Positions 49,449 through 56,494 of a stretch of 64,000 nt of DNA are shown here, one piece after another. Made by a program: the position numbers and the translations under genes. Each line of letters opens with the position of its first letter. Position 1 is the stretch's first letter. Source of the stretch: Rubrivirga sp046845755 (GTDB lineage: Bacteria; Bacteroidota; Rhodothermia; Rhodothermales; Rubricoccaceae); assembly GCF_046845755.1 (NCBI RefSeq), contig NZ_CP177357.1:1674001-1738000 (forward strand). Direction: 5' to 3'. Below the pieces are notes generated by a model. It made no database searches, was not told the DNA's origin, and saw nothing but the letters and a program-made list of their open reading frames with translations.

Positions 49449-50525
49449 ATGCCCCGTCCCCTCTCCGACCAGATCGTCGTCATCACCGGGGCCTCGAGCG
49501 GCGCCGGGCTGGCGACCGCACAGGCCTTCGCGAAGGAGGGCGCGTCCGTCGTGATGGCCGCCCGCAACGCCGATGAGCTGGAGCGCTGGGCAGGCGCCAT
49601 CCGCGCCGACGGCGGCGAGGCGCTGGCCGTGCCGACCGACGTGACCGATCGCGAGCAGGTCGAGGCGCTCGCCGCCGCCGCGGTCGAGGCGTACGGCCGG
49701 ATCGACACCTGGGTCAACAACGCGGGCGTGACGGCCTACGCCGCCGTCGCCGAGCAGCCGCACCAAGACATCGCCCAGATCATGGCGACCAACTTCATGG
49801 GCCAGGTCCACGGCGCGCAGGTGGCCCTCCCCCACCTCGAAGCGACCGGCGGCGCGCTGATCTGCACGTCGAGCGTCCTCGGCGACCTGTCGGTGCCGTA
49901 CCAGGCCGCGTACTGCGCCTCGAAGCACGCCGTCGTCGGGTTCATGAACGCTCTCCGGATCGAGCTGGCGAAGGCCGACTCCACGGTCCGTCTGACGGTC
50001 GTCAAGCCGTCGTCGATGAACACGCCCCTGTTCGAGAAGGCCAAGACACAGCTCGGCGCCGAGCCTCAGCCGCTCGGCCCGACGTACGAGCCGGAGGTCT
50101 ACGCGGAGGTGATCCTGCGCGCGGCGTCGGGCGACGAGCGCGAGGCGTACGTTGGCGGCGCGGGCAAGGGCGCGGCGCTCGCCATGCGCTTTAGCCCCAC
50201 GCTCGTCGGCGCCCAGCTCGGGTCGCCGCTGGCGGCGGGCCCTGCCAGCGACGTCCCAAAGTCGGCCGACGCGCCCCACAACCTGTACGCCCCGACGGCG
50301 AGCGACGGCGGGATCCGGGGCCGCTGGACGGACCGGGCGCACGCGTCGAGCGCGTACCAGACGGTGGCCGGGCACTCGACGCTGGCGGCGGTCGCGGGCG
50401 GCGCTGCGCTCGGCACGGGCGCCGTGCTCGCGGGCGGGCGGGACCGGGGCCTGGGGATCGTCCTAGGCCTCGGCGCCCTCGCCCTGGCCGGCAAGGCGCT
50501 CACCTCCCTCCTCGCCGACGGCTGA
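49449..50525 (+). CDS. SDR-family oxidoreductase with C-terminal membrane extension
   Basis: A 358-residue short-chain dehydrogenase. The cofactor loop GASSGAG is at 14-20, NNAG at 90-93, and the catalytic set Ser142, Tyr155 and Lys159 is in CTSSVLGDLSVPYQAAYCAS. After residue about 260 comes an extension with a proline/alanine region and two hydrophobic stretches (STLAAVAGGAALGTGAVLAG and LGIVLGLGALALAGKALTSL), so the protein is probably membrane-attached. NADP-type reductase activity is likely, with the substrate unknown. It precedes two small membrane proteins and a DUF3833 protein on the same strand. Confidence 0.9.
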   Translation: MPRPLSDQIVVITGASSGAGLATAQAFAKEGASVVMAARNADELERWAGAIRADGGEALAVPTDVTDREQVEALAAAAVEAYGRIDTWVNNAGVTAYAAVAEQPHQDIAQIMATNFMGQVHGAQVALPHLEATGGALICTSSVLGDLSVPYQAAYCASKHAVVGFMNALRIELAKADSTVRLTVVKPSSMNTPLFEKAKTQLGAEPQPLGPTYEPEVYAEVILRAASGDEREAYVGGAGKGAALAMRFSPTLVGAQLGSPLAAGPASDVPKSADAPHNLYAPTASDGGIRGRWTDRAHASSAYQTVAGHSTLAAVAGGAALGTGAVLAGGRDRGLGIVLGLGALALAGKALTSLLADG

Positions 50526-50578
50526 CCCAGGCCTGAGCCTGCCCCCCCTCTCTCTTCCCCCCTATGACTCTCCCCCTT

Positions 50579-51043
50579 ATGAACACCTCCAGAGCCTTTA
50601 TCGCCGGCGTCGTCGGCGGCGCCGTCATGTCTGTCCTCCTCTTCGTCGGCCGCCTCCTGGGGATGGACGTCAGCATCGAGTCCATGATGGGGACGATGTT
50701 TCTCGAGCCGGGGACGCTCGCGTTCGTCGTCGGCCTGGTGATGCACCTTATGCTGTCGGGCCTGATCGCGCTGGCGTACGCGTGGGGGTTCGAGACAATC
50801 ACCAAGCGCGCGAGCGCCGGGCTGGGCGCCGCCTTCTCCGTCGTCCACGTGCTGGTCGCAGGCGTCGTGATGGGCGCGATGATCCCGGCGGTGCACCGGC
50901 TGATCCCGGAGCAAATGGCCGGGCCGGGCTACTTCTTGTCGAATCACGACGCGATGGGGGTAGCCGCATTCGTGATGCTGCACCTAGTGTTCGGCGCCAT
51001 CGTGGGCGCGATGTACGCCGGGCACGTCCGCGCCCGGGCATGA
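50579..51043 (+). CDS. Four-helix membrane protein (A) in the SDR-DUF3833 operon
   Basis: A 154-residue hydrophobic protein with four membrane segments (AFIAGVVGGAVMSVLLFVG, LAFVVGLVMHLMLSGLIALA, AAFSVVHVLVAGVVMGAMIP and AFVMLHLVFGAIVGAMYAG). Histidines within or near helices (MHL; VVHVL; LHLVFG) could bind metal or heme, which is speculative. ATG 50579 is used, although an ATG at 50564 is also possible. Its end overlaps the next gene (ATGA). Helix 4 resembles helix 4 of that next protein, which suggests distant paralogy. Confidence 0.75.
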   Translation: MNTSRAFIAGVVGGAVMSVLLFVGRLLGMDVSIESMMGTMFLEPGTLAFVVGLVMHLMLSGLIALAYAWGFETITKRASAGLGAAFSVVHVLVAGVVMGAMIPAVHRLIPEQMAGPGYFLSNHDAMGVAAFVMLHLVFGAIVGAMYAGHVRARA

Positions 51044-51480
51044 GCCGGACCGCCGCCGGCGCATGGGCTGGGTTCGCCGCCGGGATGGCGATGGCGCTCG
51101 CGATGATGGGCTGGATGCTGGCGACCGGCCGGAGCCCGTGGACGACTCCGGACCTAATCGCCGCGATGTGGCTGGGCGACGGCGTCGCCGACGGCGCGCT
51201 CGGGCTCCCGACGCTCGTTGGGTTCGCGACCCACCAGGCCACGAGTGCGCTGTTGGGCGGGATCGCCGTCCCGTTCGTGCGCGACCTCTCGCCCGGCCGG
51301 ACCGTGCTGGCGGCGGTTGCCTACGCGGTCGCCTCGTACCCCGTGGTCTTCGCGCTCGTGCTGACGTGGGCGAACCCGTTGATGGTCGCCGAGACCTCGC
51401 TCATCCCGATGACGCTGGCGCACGCGCTCTTCGGTGTCGTGCTGGCGGTCGTGTACCTCCGCCTCCGCGCCCTCCGATGA
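51040..51480 (+). CDS. Four-helix membrane protein (B) in the SDR-DUF3833 operon
   Basis: A 146-residue membrane protein with four helices (WAGFAAGMAMALAMMGWMLA, LVGFATHQATSALLGGIAVP, VLAAVAYAVASYPVVFALVL and LAHALFGVVLAVVYLRLRAL). Its last helix resembles that of the preceding protein (AHALFGVVLAVVY versus LHLVFGAIVGAMY). It is coupled on both sides by ATGA overlaps, to the membrane protein before and the DUF3833 gene after. Function unknown. Confidence 0.75.
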   Translation: MSRTAAGAWAGFAAGMAMALAMMGWMLATGRSPWTTPDLIAAMWLGDGVADGALGLPTLVGFATHQATSALLGGIAVPFVRDLSPGRTVLAAVAYAVASYPVVFALVLTWANPLMVAETSLIPMTLAHALFGVVLAVVYLRLRALR

Positions 51481-52019
51481 GCGCCCTCCGCGTCGCCGCC
51501 GTCCTTGCGTTCGTCCTTGCGCTCGTCGTTGTCGCCAGCGGGTGCCTGGCCGGGGCGGCGCAGGCGCCCGAGGCTGGGGGCCCGCCCTTCCGCCCGGACG
51601 CGTTCTTCCTCGGCGAGACGCGCGGGTTCGGGACGATCCAGATCCGCGGCCAGCGCCCACGTGTGCTCCAGGTCGCCAGCACCGGCGTGGCGCTGAGCGA
51701 CAGCACGTTCCGCCTCGACCAGTCGATCCGGCTCGGCGGCCAAGCGCCGACCGAGCGCACGTGGACGATGACGGCGACGGCGCCCGAGGTGTGGGCGGGC
51801 ACGCTGAGCGACGCCGACGGCGAGACGACGGCGACGCTGGAGGGCTCCGTCCTTCGCATTCGCTACCACATCGGGCGGTTCACGACCATGGACCAGCGGC
51901 TGACGTTAGAGCCCGACGGACGTGCGGCGCTCAACCTCGCGACGGTCCGATTCCTCGGCCTACCTGTCGCCCGGATCGTGGAGAGGATCCGCCGGGTCGA
52001 CACGTCGGGCGACGCCTGA
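51477..52019 (+). CDS. DUF3833-like lipoprotein
   Basis: A 180-residue exported protein. A signal peptide leads to a possible lipobox Cys (FVLALVVVASGC). The body follows the DUF3833 pattern: DAFFLGETRGFGTIQIRGQR, DSTFRLDQSIRLGGQAPTER, TWTM, an Ile/Tyr strand RIRYHIGRFTTMDQRLTLEP, and NLATVRFLGLPVARIVERIR. DUF3833 proteins have no known activity but often lie beside SDR and membrane-protein genes in light- or oxidative-stress lipid operons of proteobacteria (knowledge-based, not shown here). Start overlaps the preceding gene (ATGA). Confidence 0.8.
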   Translation: MSALRVAAVLAFVLALVVVASGCLAGAAQAPEAGGPPFRPDAFFLGETRGFGTIQIRGQRPRVLQVASTGVALSDSTFRLDQSIRLGGQAPTERTWTMTATAPEVWAGTLSDADGETTATLEGSVLRIRYHIGRFTTMDQRLTLEPDGRAALNLATVRFLGLPVARIVERIRRVDTSGDA

Positions 52020-52087
52020 CACTGGCCCAGCGGCGAATCCGGGGCGCGCGAGCCGGGGTTCGGAGCCTCCATTCTCCCCCCCGACGC

Positions 52088-52648
52088 ATGCCTGCCCTCG
52101 ACAACACCTCCATCGCCATCCTGGCCACGAACGGCTTTGAGCAGTCCGAGCTCGTTCAGCCTAAGCAGTCGCTCGAAGACGCCGGCGCCACCGTCCACGT
52201 GATCTCGCCCGAGTCGGGCCGCATCAAGGGCTGGGACCAGAAGGACTGGGGCGACTCGGTCGACGTCGACGTGGCGCTCGGCGACGCTGACCCCGCGAGC
52301 TACGCGGCGCTCGTGCTCCCCGGCGGCCAGATGAACCCCGACGTCTTGCGCGCGAACGGCGACGCGGTCGCCTTCGTGAAGGCCTTCGCCGAGGCCGGCA
52401 AGCCGATTGCGGCCATCTGCCATGCGCCCTGGCTCGTCATCGAGGCTGGGCTCGCGGACGGCCGCACGGCGACCTCGTGGCCCTCGCTCCGCACCGACCT
52501 CGAGAACGCGGGCGCCACTGTTGTCGACCGCTCGGTGGCCGTCGACACCGACGGCCCGTTCACGCTGATCACGAGCCGCAAGCCGGAGGACATCCCCGAT
52601 TTCGTCGGCGCCGTCGTCGACGCGCTAAGCGAGCCCGTGGAGGCGTAA
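52088..52648 (+). CDS. DJ-1/PfpI-family glutamine-amidotransferase-like protein
   Basis: A 186-residue cytoplasmic protein of the PfpI/YhbO group. The nucleophile elbow has Cys111 followed by His112 in KPIAAICHAPWLVIEAG, and Glu19 in NGFEQSELVQPKQSLEDAG completes the usual site. Relatives act as deglycases/glyoxalases or stress proteases; the exact activity is debated in the literature. The start ATG lies 68 bases after the DUF3833 gene. A strong terminator follows, closing the transcription unit. Confidence 0.93.
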   Translation: MPALDNTSIAILATNGFEQSELVQPKQSLEDAGATVHVISPESGRIKGWDQKDWGDSVDVDVALGDADPASYAALVLPGGQMNPDVLRANGDAVAFVKAFAEAGKPIAAICHAPWLVIEAGLADGRTATSWPSLRTDLENAGATVVDRSVAVDTDGPFTLITSRKPEDIPDFVGAVVDALSEPVEA

Positions 52649-52668
52649 GCCCTCGGCGTCCTGAGATC

Positions 52669-52705
52669 CGCCCCGCTGGCACCGTCGCCAGCGGGGCGTT
52701 TTTTT
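52669..52705 (+). terminator. Intrinsic terminator after the DJ-1/PfpI gene
   Basis: An 11-bp perfect stem gccccgctggc (52670-52680) / gccagcggggc (52687-52697), loop accgtc, followed by g and seven T. It ends two bases before the stop codon of the convergent LEA-like gene. Confidence 0.9.
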
Positions 52706-52707
52706 GA

Positions 52708-53292
52708 CTAGCCGCCGACGGGGAACTCGATGGAGATGGTGCCGGGGTAGCGGATCGGGCCAAACTGCGTGTTGATCGTCGGCTGCGCGTCGAGCCGGAT
52801 CGTCTGCCGCTGGGTGCTCACGCCGGCGAGGTTGCCCACGAGCCGGGCGAGGTCGGAGACGTTGCGGCCGAAGAACGTCGCGAGGTCGAGCTCCATTTGG
52901 ATCGGCAAGTCGGTGCGGGTGCCCGGGGCGATCTGGCGGTCGTCGTTGTAGATGCCCGAGATGGTCTCGGTGCCGTCGAGGAAGAGCGTCCAGTCGAGCG
53001 AGACGAGCTGGGCGGCGACGGGGTTGTCGGCCGGGTTCTCGGCGCCGACGTGCAACGTGAACGAGAGCGGGACGCGGCCCGAGGCGGCGGCGGCGCCCAA
53101 GCGGGCGACCTCGAGCGGACCGAGGCTCCCGTCACGAGCGCGGTCGAGGTCGACGCCGGCCACCAGACCGTTCGACAGCCGGTCGAGGTCGAAGTCGACC
53201 TGCTGGAGGGCCGCGAGCTGCTGGAGCGTCGTGCAGCCAGGGATGAGGAGGAGGACGGCCGCGACGAGGACGGCGAGGGAGTGGCGGGGCAT
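52708..53292 (-). CDS. LEA type 2 (WHy-like) lipoprotein
   Basis: A 194-residue predicted lipoprotein; the signal peptide ends in the lipobox LIPGC. The mature part has the LEA14/WHy-type immunoglobulin-like beta pattern: PLEVARLGAAAASGRVPLSF, TLHVGAENPADNPV, LDWTLFLDGTETISGIYNDD and IAPGTRTDLPIQMELDLATF. Such domains bind hydrophobic surfaces or protect against drying in other phyla, but the role here is unknown. It is divergent from the TrmH-type gene at 53347 and convergent with the DJ-1 gene. Confidence 0.78.
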   Translation of the reverse strand: MPRHSLAVLVAAVLLLIPGCTTLQQLAALQQVDFDLDRLSNGLVAGVDLDRARDGSLGPLEVARLGAAAASGRVPLSFTLHVGAENPADNPVAAQLVSLDWTLFLDGTETISGIYNDDRQIAPGTRTDLPIQMELDLATFFGRNVSDLARLVGNLAGVSTQRQTIRLDAQPTINTQFGPIRYPGTISIEFPVGG

Positions 53293-53346
53293 GCGGGGGA
53301 TCGGAGACAGGGGCGCGGTGTACGCACGTCCCCCCGTCCGGTGCCC

Positions 53347-53820
53347 ATGTTCGATCTCGTCGTCGTCGCCCACGACCTCCGCTCCGCCCACAACGTCGGC
53401 TCGGTCTTCCGGACGGCCGACTCCGCGGGGTGGGCGCGCGTGGTGCTGACCGGCTTTACCCCGACGCCCGACCACCGGGGCGTGGCCAAGACGGCGCTCG
53501 GCGCCGAGGCCGCCGTGCCGTGGACGCAGGCGGACAACGTGCACGATGCCATAACGGCCCTGCGAGCCGAGGGCTACACCATCGCCGCGCTGGAGCGGAC
53601 CGACGCCGCCGTCGCGCCCCGCGACGTGCCGGCGGAGGCGTTCCCGCTCGCGCTCGTCTTGGGCAACGAGGTCCACGGCGTGCCCGACGACGTGCTGGAG
53701 GCGGCGGACCTCGTCGTCGGGCTGCCGCAGTACGGGGTCAAGGCGTCGCTCAACGTGTCGGTCGCCTTCGGGGTCGCCGCGTACGGGCTCGCGGAGCGGC
53801 TCCAGGCGCTGCGGATCTAG
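53347..53820 (+). CDS. SpoU/TrmH-family RNA methyltransferase (short form)
   Basis: A 157-residue SPOUT methyltransferase without an extra substrate domain. Motif 1 is VVAHDLRSAHNVGSVFRTAD, motif 2 LALVLGNEVHGVPDDVLEAA, and motif 3 LPQYGVKASLNVSVAFGVAA. The short size and motif 3 resemble TrmH/TrmL tRNA 2'-O-methyltransferases; the target nucleotide is not deducible. ATG 53347 is chosen over an in-frame GTG six bases upstream. It lies 45 bases before the zinc metallopeptidase gene. Confidence 0.9.
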   Translation: MFDLVVVAHDLRSAHNVGSVFRTADSAGWARVVLTGFTPTPDHRGVAKTALGAEAAVPWTQADNVHDAITALRAEGYTIAALERTDAAVAPRDVPAEAFPLALVLGNEVHGVPDDVLEAADLVVGLPQYGVKASLNVSVAFGVAAYGLAERLQALRI

Positions 53821-53865
53821 CCGCTGCGCGCCTGCGTTGGCCTCTCCCCTCTCCCCCTGCCCCTC

Positions 53866-54672
53866 ATGCTGATCCGTCCCGGCCGTTCTTCTGGCAACCT
53901 TATCGACCGCCGCGGAGGCGGGGGCGGCGGACGCGGGGGCCGCGTCGGGCTCGGCCTGGGCGGGCTCGTGCTCGTCTTGGTGCTCGGCACCTGCTTTGGC
54001 ATCGACATCACGCCGCTGCTGGGCGGCGGCGGCGTCTCGCAGGCCCCGGCGAACGAGCAGGCCTCGGCCCCGACCGACGACGCCAGCCGGCTCGTCGACG
54101 CCGTGCTCGTCGAGACCGAGGACGTGTGGGGCGAGATCTACCGCGAGACCGGCGAGGTGTACCCGGAGCCTAACCTCGTCCTCTTTACCGGCCAGACGCC
54201 GACCGGATGCGGCTACGGCCAGTCCGCGATGGGCCCGTTCTACTGCCCCTCCGACCGGTCCGTCTACATCGACCTGTCGTTCTTCAACCAGCTCCAGCGC
54301 ATGGGCGCCCAGGGCGAGTTCGCGATCGCGTACGTGATCGCGCACGAGGTGGCCCACCACATCCAAAACGTCGAGGGTCTGCTCACCCGTTCGCGCTCGA
54401 ACGCGATGTCGGTCCAGACCGAGCTCCAGGCCGACTGCCTGGCGGGCATCTGGACGCACCACGCCGAGGGCGAGGACGGCGCGATCGTGCTCAACGAGCA
54501 GGACATCCAGTCGGGCATCTCGGCCGCGGCCGCCGTCGGCGACGACGCGATCCAGCGGGGCGCCGGGCAGGCCGTCCGGCCCGAGTCGTTCACGCACGGC
54601 TCGTCGCGCCAGCGCGTCGACGCGTTCCTGACGGGCTACCGCTCGGGCGACTACGCCGTCTGCTTCGGCTAG
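53866..54672 (+). CDS. Neutral zinc metallopeptidase (YpfJ/KPN_02809 family)
   Basis: A 268-residue membrane-anchored peptidase-like protein. A glycine/arginine-rich N-terminus (GGGGGGRGGRVGLGLGG) precedes one membrane helix (LVLVLVLGTCFGIDI). The family landmarks are FTGQTPTGCGYGQSAMGPFY, CPSDRSVYIDLSFF, the zinc motif AIAYVIAHEVAHHIQN and ELQADCLAGIWTHHAE with the third ligand, then GISAAAAVGDDAIQ and SRQRVDAFLTGYRSGD. The physiological substrate is unknown for this family. Confidence 0.92.
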   Translation: MLIRPGRSSGNLIDRRGGGGGGRGGRVGLGLGGLVLVLVLGTCFGIDITPLLGGGGVSQAPANEQASAPTDDASRLVDAVLVETEDVWGEIYRETGEVYPEPNLVLFTGQTPTGCGYGQSAMGPFYCPSDRSVYIDLSFFNQLQRMGAQGEFAIAYVIAHEVAHHIQNVEGLLTRSRSNAMSVQTELQADCLAGIWTHHAEGEDGAIVLNEQDIQSGISAAAAVGDDAIQRGAGQAVRPESFTHGSSRQRVDAFLTGYRSGDYAVCFG

Positions 54673-54678
54673 CCCCGC

Positions 54679-55071
54679 TCAGCCCACCTGGTCGCGGAAC
54701 TGAGCTGTGTCGGTGTACTGCTGGAAGGCCGAGATCTTGCCGTCGCGGATCGTCCAGTGGTGCGCGAACGGGGCGTCCAGCGCGACGCCAGTCCCTTTCC
54801 GCGTGCCCGTGTACGCCCCGAGCGAGACGACCGTGTCGCCGTCAACGACGAGTTGGGCGGGGGTCGCTTGGAAGCCGTCGTAGTCGGCCATAATCCTGCC
54901 GAAGACGCCCTCGCCGATGGCCTGGGGCCCGACGTACGGGTTGCCGTCCGCGTAGGGAGTGCCGGGGGCCTCGTTCCACACGACGTCCGGCTGCATGGTG
55001 GCAAAGACGCCCGGGACGTCTCCGCGCCCGAAGGCGGCGTAGAGGGACTCGATGAGGTCGCGGTTGGACAT
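54679..55071 (-). CDS. Cytoplasmic SnoaL-like/NTF2-family protein
   Basis: A 130-residue protein without signal peptide. The SnoaL-like pattern is complete: SNRDLIESLYAAFGRGDVPG at the start, VFATMQPDVVWNEAPGTPYA, YVGPQAIGEGVFGRIMADYD, VVDGDTVVSLGAYTGTRKGT and HHWTIRDGKISAFQQYTDTA. Family members are polyketide cyclases, isomerases or ligand-binding proteins; here nothing nearby fixes a substrate. It converges on the zinc peptidase gene, with a 6-base gap. Confidence 0.85.
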   Translation of the reverse strand: MSNRDLIESLYAAFGRGDVPGVFATMQPDVVWNEAPGTPYADGNPYVGPQAIGEGVFGRIMADYDGFQATPAQLVVDGDTVVSLGAYTGTRKGTGVALDAPFAHHWTIRDGKISAFQQYTDTAQFRDQVG

Positions 55072-55220
55072 GGCGGTGCGGGGAGTGGAGCCCCAGAGTA
55101 GACCGCCGGCACTCCCCGATCAATCCGTCGGGCTGGCGATTCTGACCAGCGCCGCCGATCGAGAGAGCGCCCCACCGGAGCCGACGGCTGGCGCCAGCGA
55201 CCGATGGGGACAGCCCCCGA

Positions 55221-55628
55221 CTACGGCGCGCGACGGAGCGTGAGCGCGCTGCCGTCCTCGGCTCGCAGGACGAGCGCATCGCCCTGCCGGTCTACCTCCC
55301 AGTCCGACTCGAACCCCCCGAGCGATATCGCCAGCAAGCCACCCTCGACGGAATACGCCGAGGGGACGTCGCGCACCTCGTAGCCGTCGTGGCGGGCTAT
55401 CACCAGGGAGACGACCGCCTCGCCGGAGGCGTCGAAGCGGATGCGGACGGGGGCGAGCGTGTACGGGTTGTCGGGGAGCATGGCCGAGAGACCGCTCTCA
55501 GGAGCGGGCTCGGCGGCGGTGTCGATCAGCCGCTCGACCTCCCAGGTGCCGACGAGATCGGCGGATTGGGCAAGCGTGGCGGGGGTGGCGAGGCCCAGGA
55601 GCAGGGCGAGGGCGAGCAGGCGGGTCAT
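55221..55628 (-). CDS. Secreted lipocalin-like small protein
   Basis: A 135-residue exported protein; signal peptide RLLALALLLGLATPATLAQ. The mature part opens DLVGTWEVERLID, a lipocalin-like start seen in DUF4488/lipocalin-family proteins, then has strands VRIRFDASGEAVVSLVIA and SYSVEGGLLAISLGGFESDW and ends LVLRAEDGSALTLRRAP. A small beta-barrel that binds a ligand is a reasonable guess but not proven. It is followed by a 149-base gap containing no obvious gene. Confidence 0.72.
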   Translation of the reverse strand: MTRLLALALLLGLATPATLAQSADLVGTWEVERLIDTAAEPAPESGLSAMLPDNPYTLAPVRIRFDASGEAVVSLVIARHDGYEVRDVPSAYSVEGGLLAISLGGFESDWEVDRQGDALVLRAEDGSALTLRRAP

Positions 55629-55706
55629 GACACGTCGGGTGGGTGAGCCGGAAGGACGAACGACTTGGCAGATTCGCGTGCACGGCTGGGAGCCTTTCCC
55701 CTCCGC

Positions 55707-56378
55707 TCACTTCATGCTGCCGTCGACCTCGGCGACCGCCAGCCACAGGTCGTCCACGCGCCCGAAGGCGATGCGCCAACGGCCGGCCCCGCTGGCGGCG
55801 GTCGCGACGCCGTGCGCGGGCGGGGCCCCGTCCGCGGTGAGCGCCAGCCGGACCGAGCGGCCGCCGGCGCGGAAGCCGGTCCGCTGCCCCTTGAGGACGG
55901 CCTCTTTCAGCGTCCACAGCAGAGTCTGCACGTCGTCGGTGGGGCCGCCGAGCGCCGCCAGCAGCGCGTGCTCGTCGGGGTGGAGGATCCGGCGCCAGAG
56001 GTCGGGGCGCCGCGCGGCCACTCGCTCGAGGTCCACGCCGACCGGGCCGGACGCGACGGCGGCGAGCGCGGCGGTCGCCCCGGCGCGGCCCGTGTGGGCG
56101 ATCGAGAGGTGGCCGCCGGGCACGGTCGGGGCCCCGTCGCCGGCGACGCCCAGGGCCACCGCCCCGGGCTCGATGCCTGCCACGTCCGCCGCGAGCGTCC
56201 GCGCCGCCAGCCGCCCCAGCCGGAACTGCCGCCGCCGCGCCGGGCTCGCGAAGCCCGCCAGACGGTCCCGTTCGTCTGGGCTCAGCACCGCGTCGGCACG
56301 GGCGTCGTCGCCGTCGCGGACGAGCCGGGCGCGGGTGGCCGGGCCGAGCGCCCAGGCGGCCGGGTCGAGGTCTGTCAT
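55707..56378 (-). CDS. 4'-phosphopantetheinyl transferase (Sfp-type)
   Basis: A 223-residue enzyme that attaches the phosphopantetheine arm of CoA to carrier-protein serines. The Sfp-type motifs are HLSIAHTGRAGATAALAAV, GVDLERVAARRPD with the magnesium-binding Asp/Glu, and LLWTLKEAVLKGQRTGF. The start ATG at 56378 is chosen because the frame further upstream is not conserved. Sfp-type enzymes can serve fatty-acid, polyketide or peptide synthases; no such synthase is in this window. It is divergent from the acyl-CoA dehydrogenase at 56495. Confidence 0.9.
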   Translation of the reverse strand: MTDLDPAAWALGPATRARLVRDGDDARADAVLSPDERDRLAGFASPARRRQFRLGRLAARTLAADVAGIEPGAVALGVAGDGAPTVPGGHLSIAHTGRAGATAALAAVASGPVGVDLERVAARRPDLWRRILHPDEHALLAALGGPTDDVQTLLWTLKEAVLKGQRTGFRAGGRSVRLALTADGAPPAHGVATAASGAGRWRIAFGRVDDLWLAVAEVDGSMK

Positions 56379-56454
56379 AGCGGAGGGGCGCGCCCGCGGG
56401 CGAGAGGCTGTGACAGAGGGCGGCGACGCACAGTGGACCCTGCGCCACTCGCCG

Positions 56455-56462
56455 TAGTTTAC
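56455..56462 (+). promoter_or_regulatory. TAGTTTAC promoter box for the acyl-CoA dehydrogenase operon
   Basis: TAGTTTAC ends 32 bases before the ATG at 56495, in the 116-base region divergent from the PPTase gene. It keeps the TAnnTT core. Confidence 0.4.
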
Positions 56463-56494
56463 GGGAGACAATCCTGCGTCGCCCCGCCACGAGT

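Noticed and set aside
53341..53347. GTG at 53341 as start of the short SpoU methyltransferase
   Set aside because: It would add only two residues; the ATG at 53347 starts directly at the conserved first strand. The choice is not certain.
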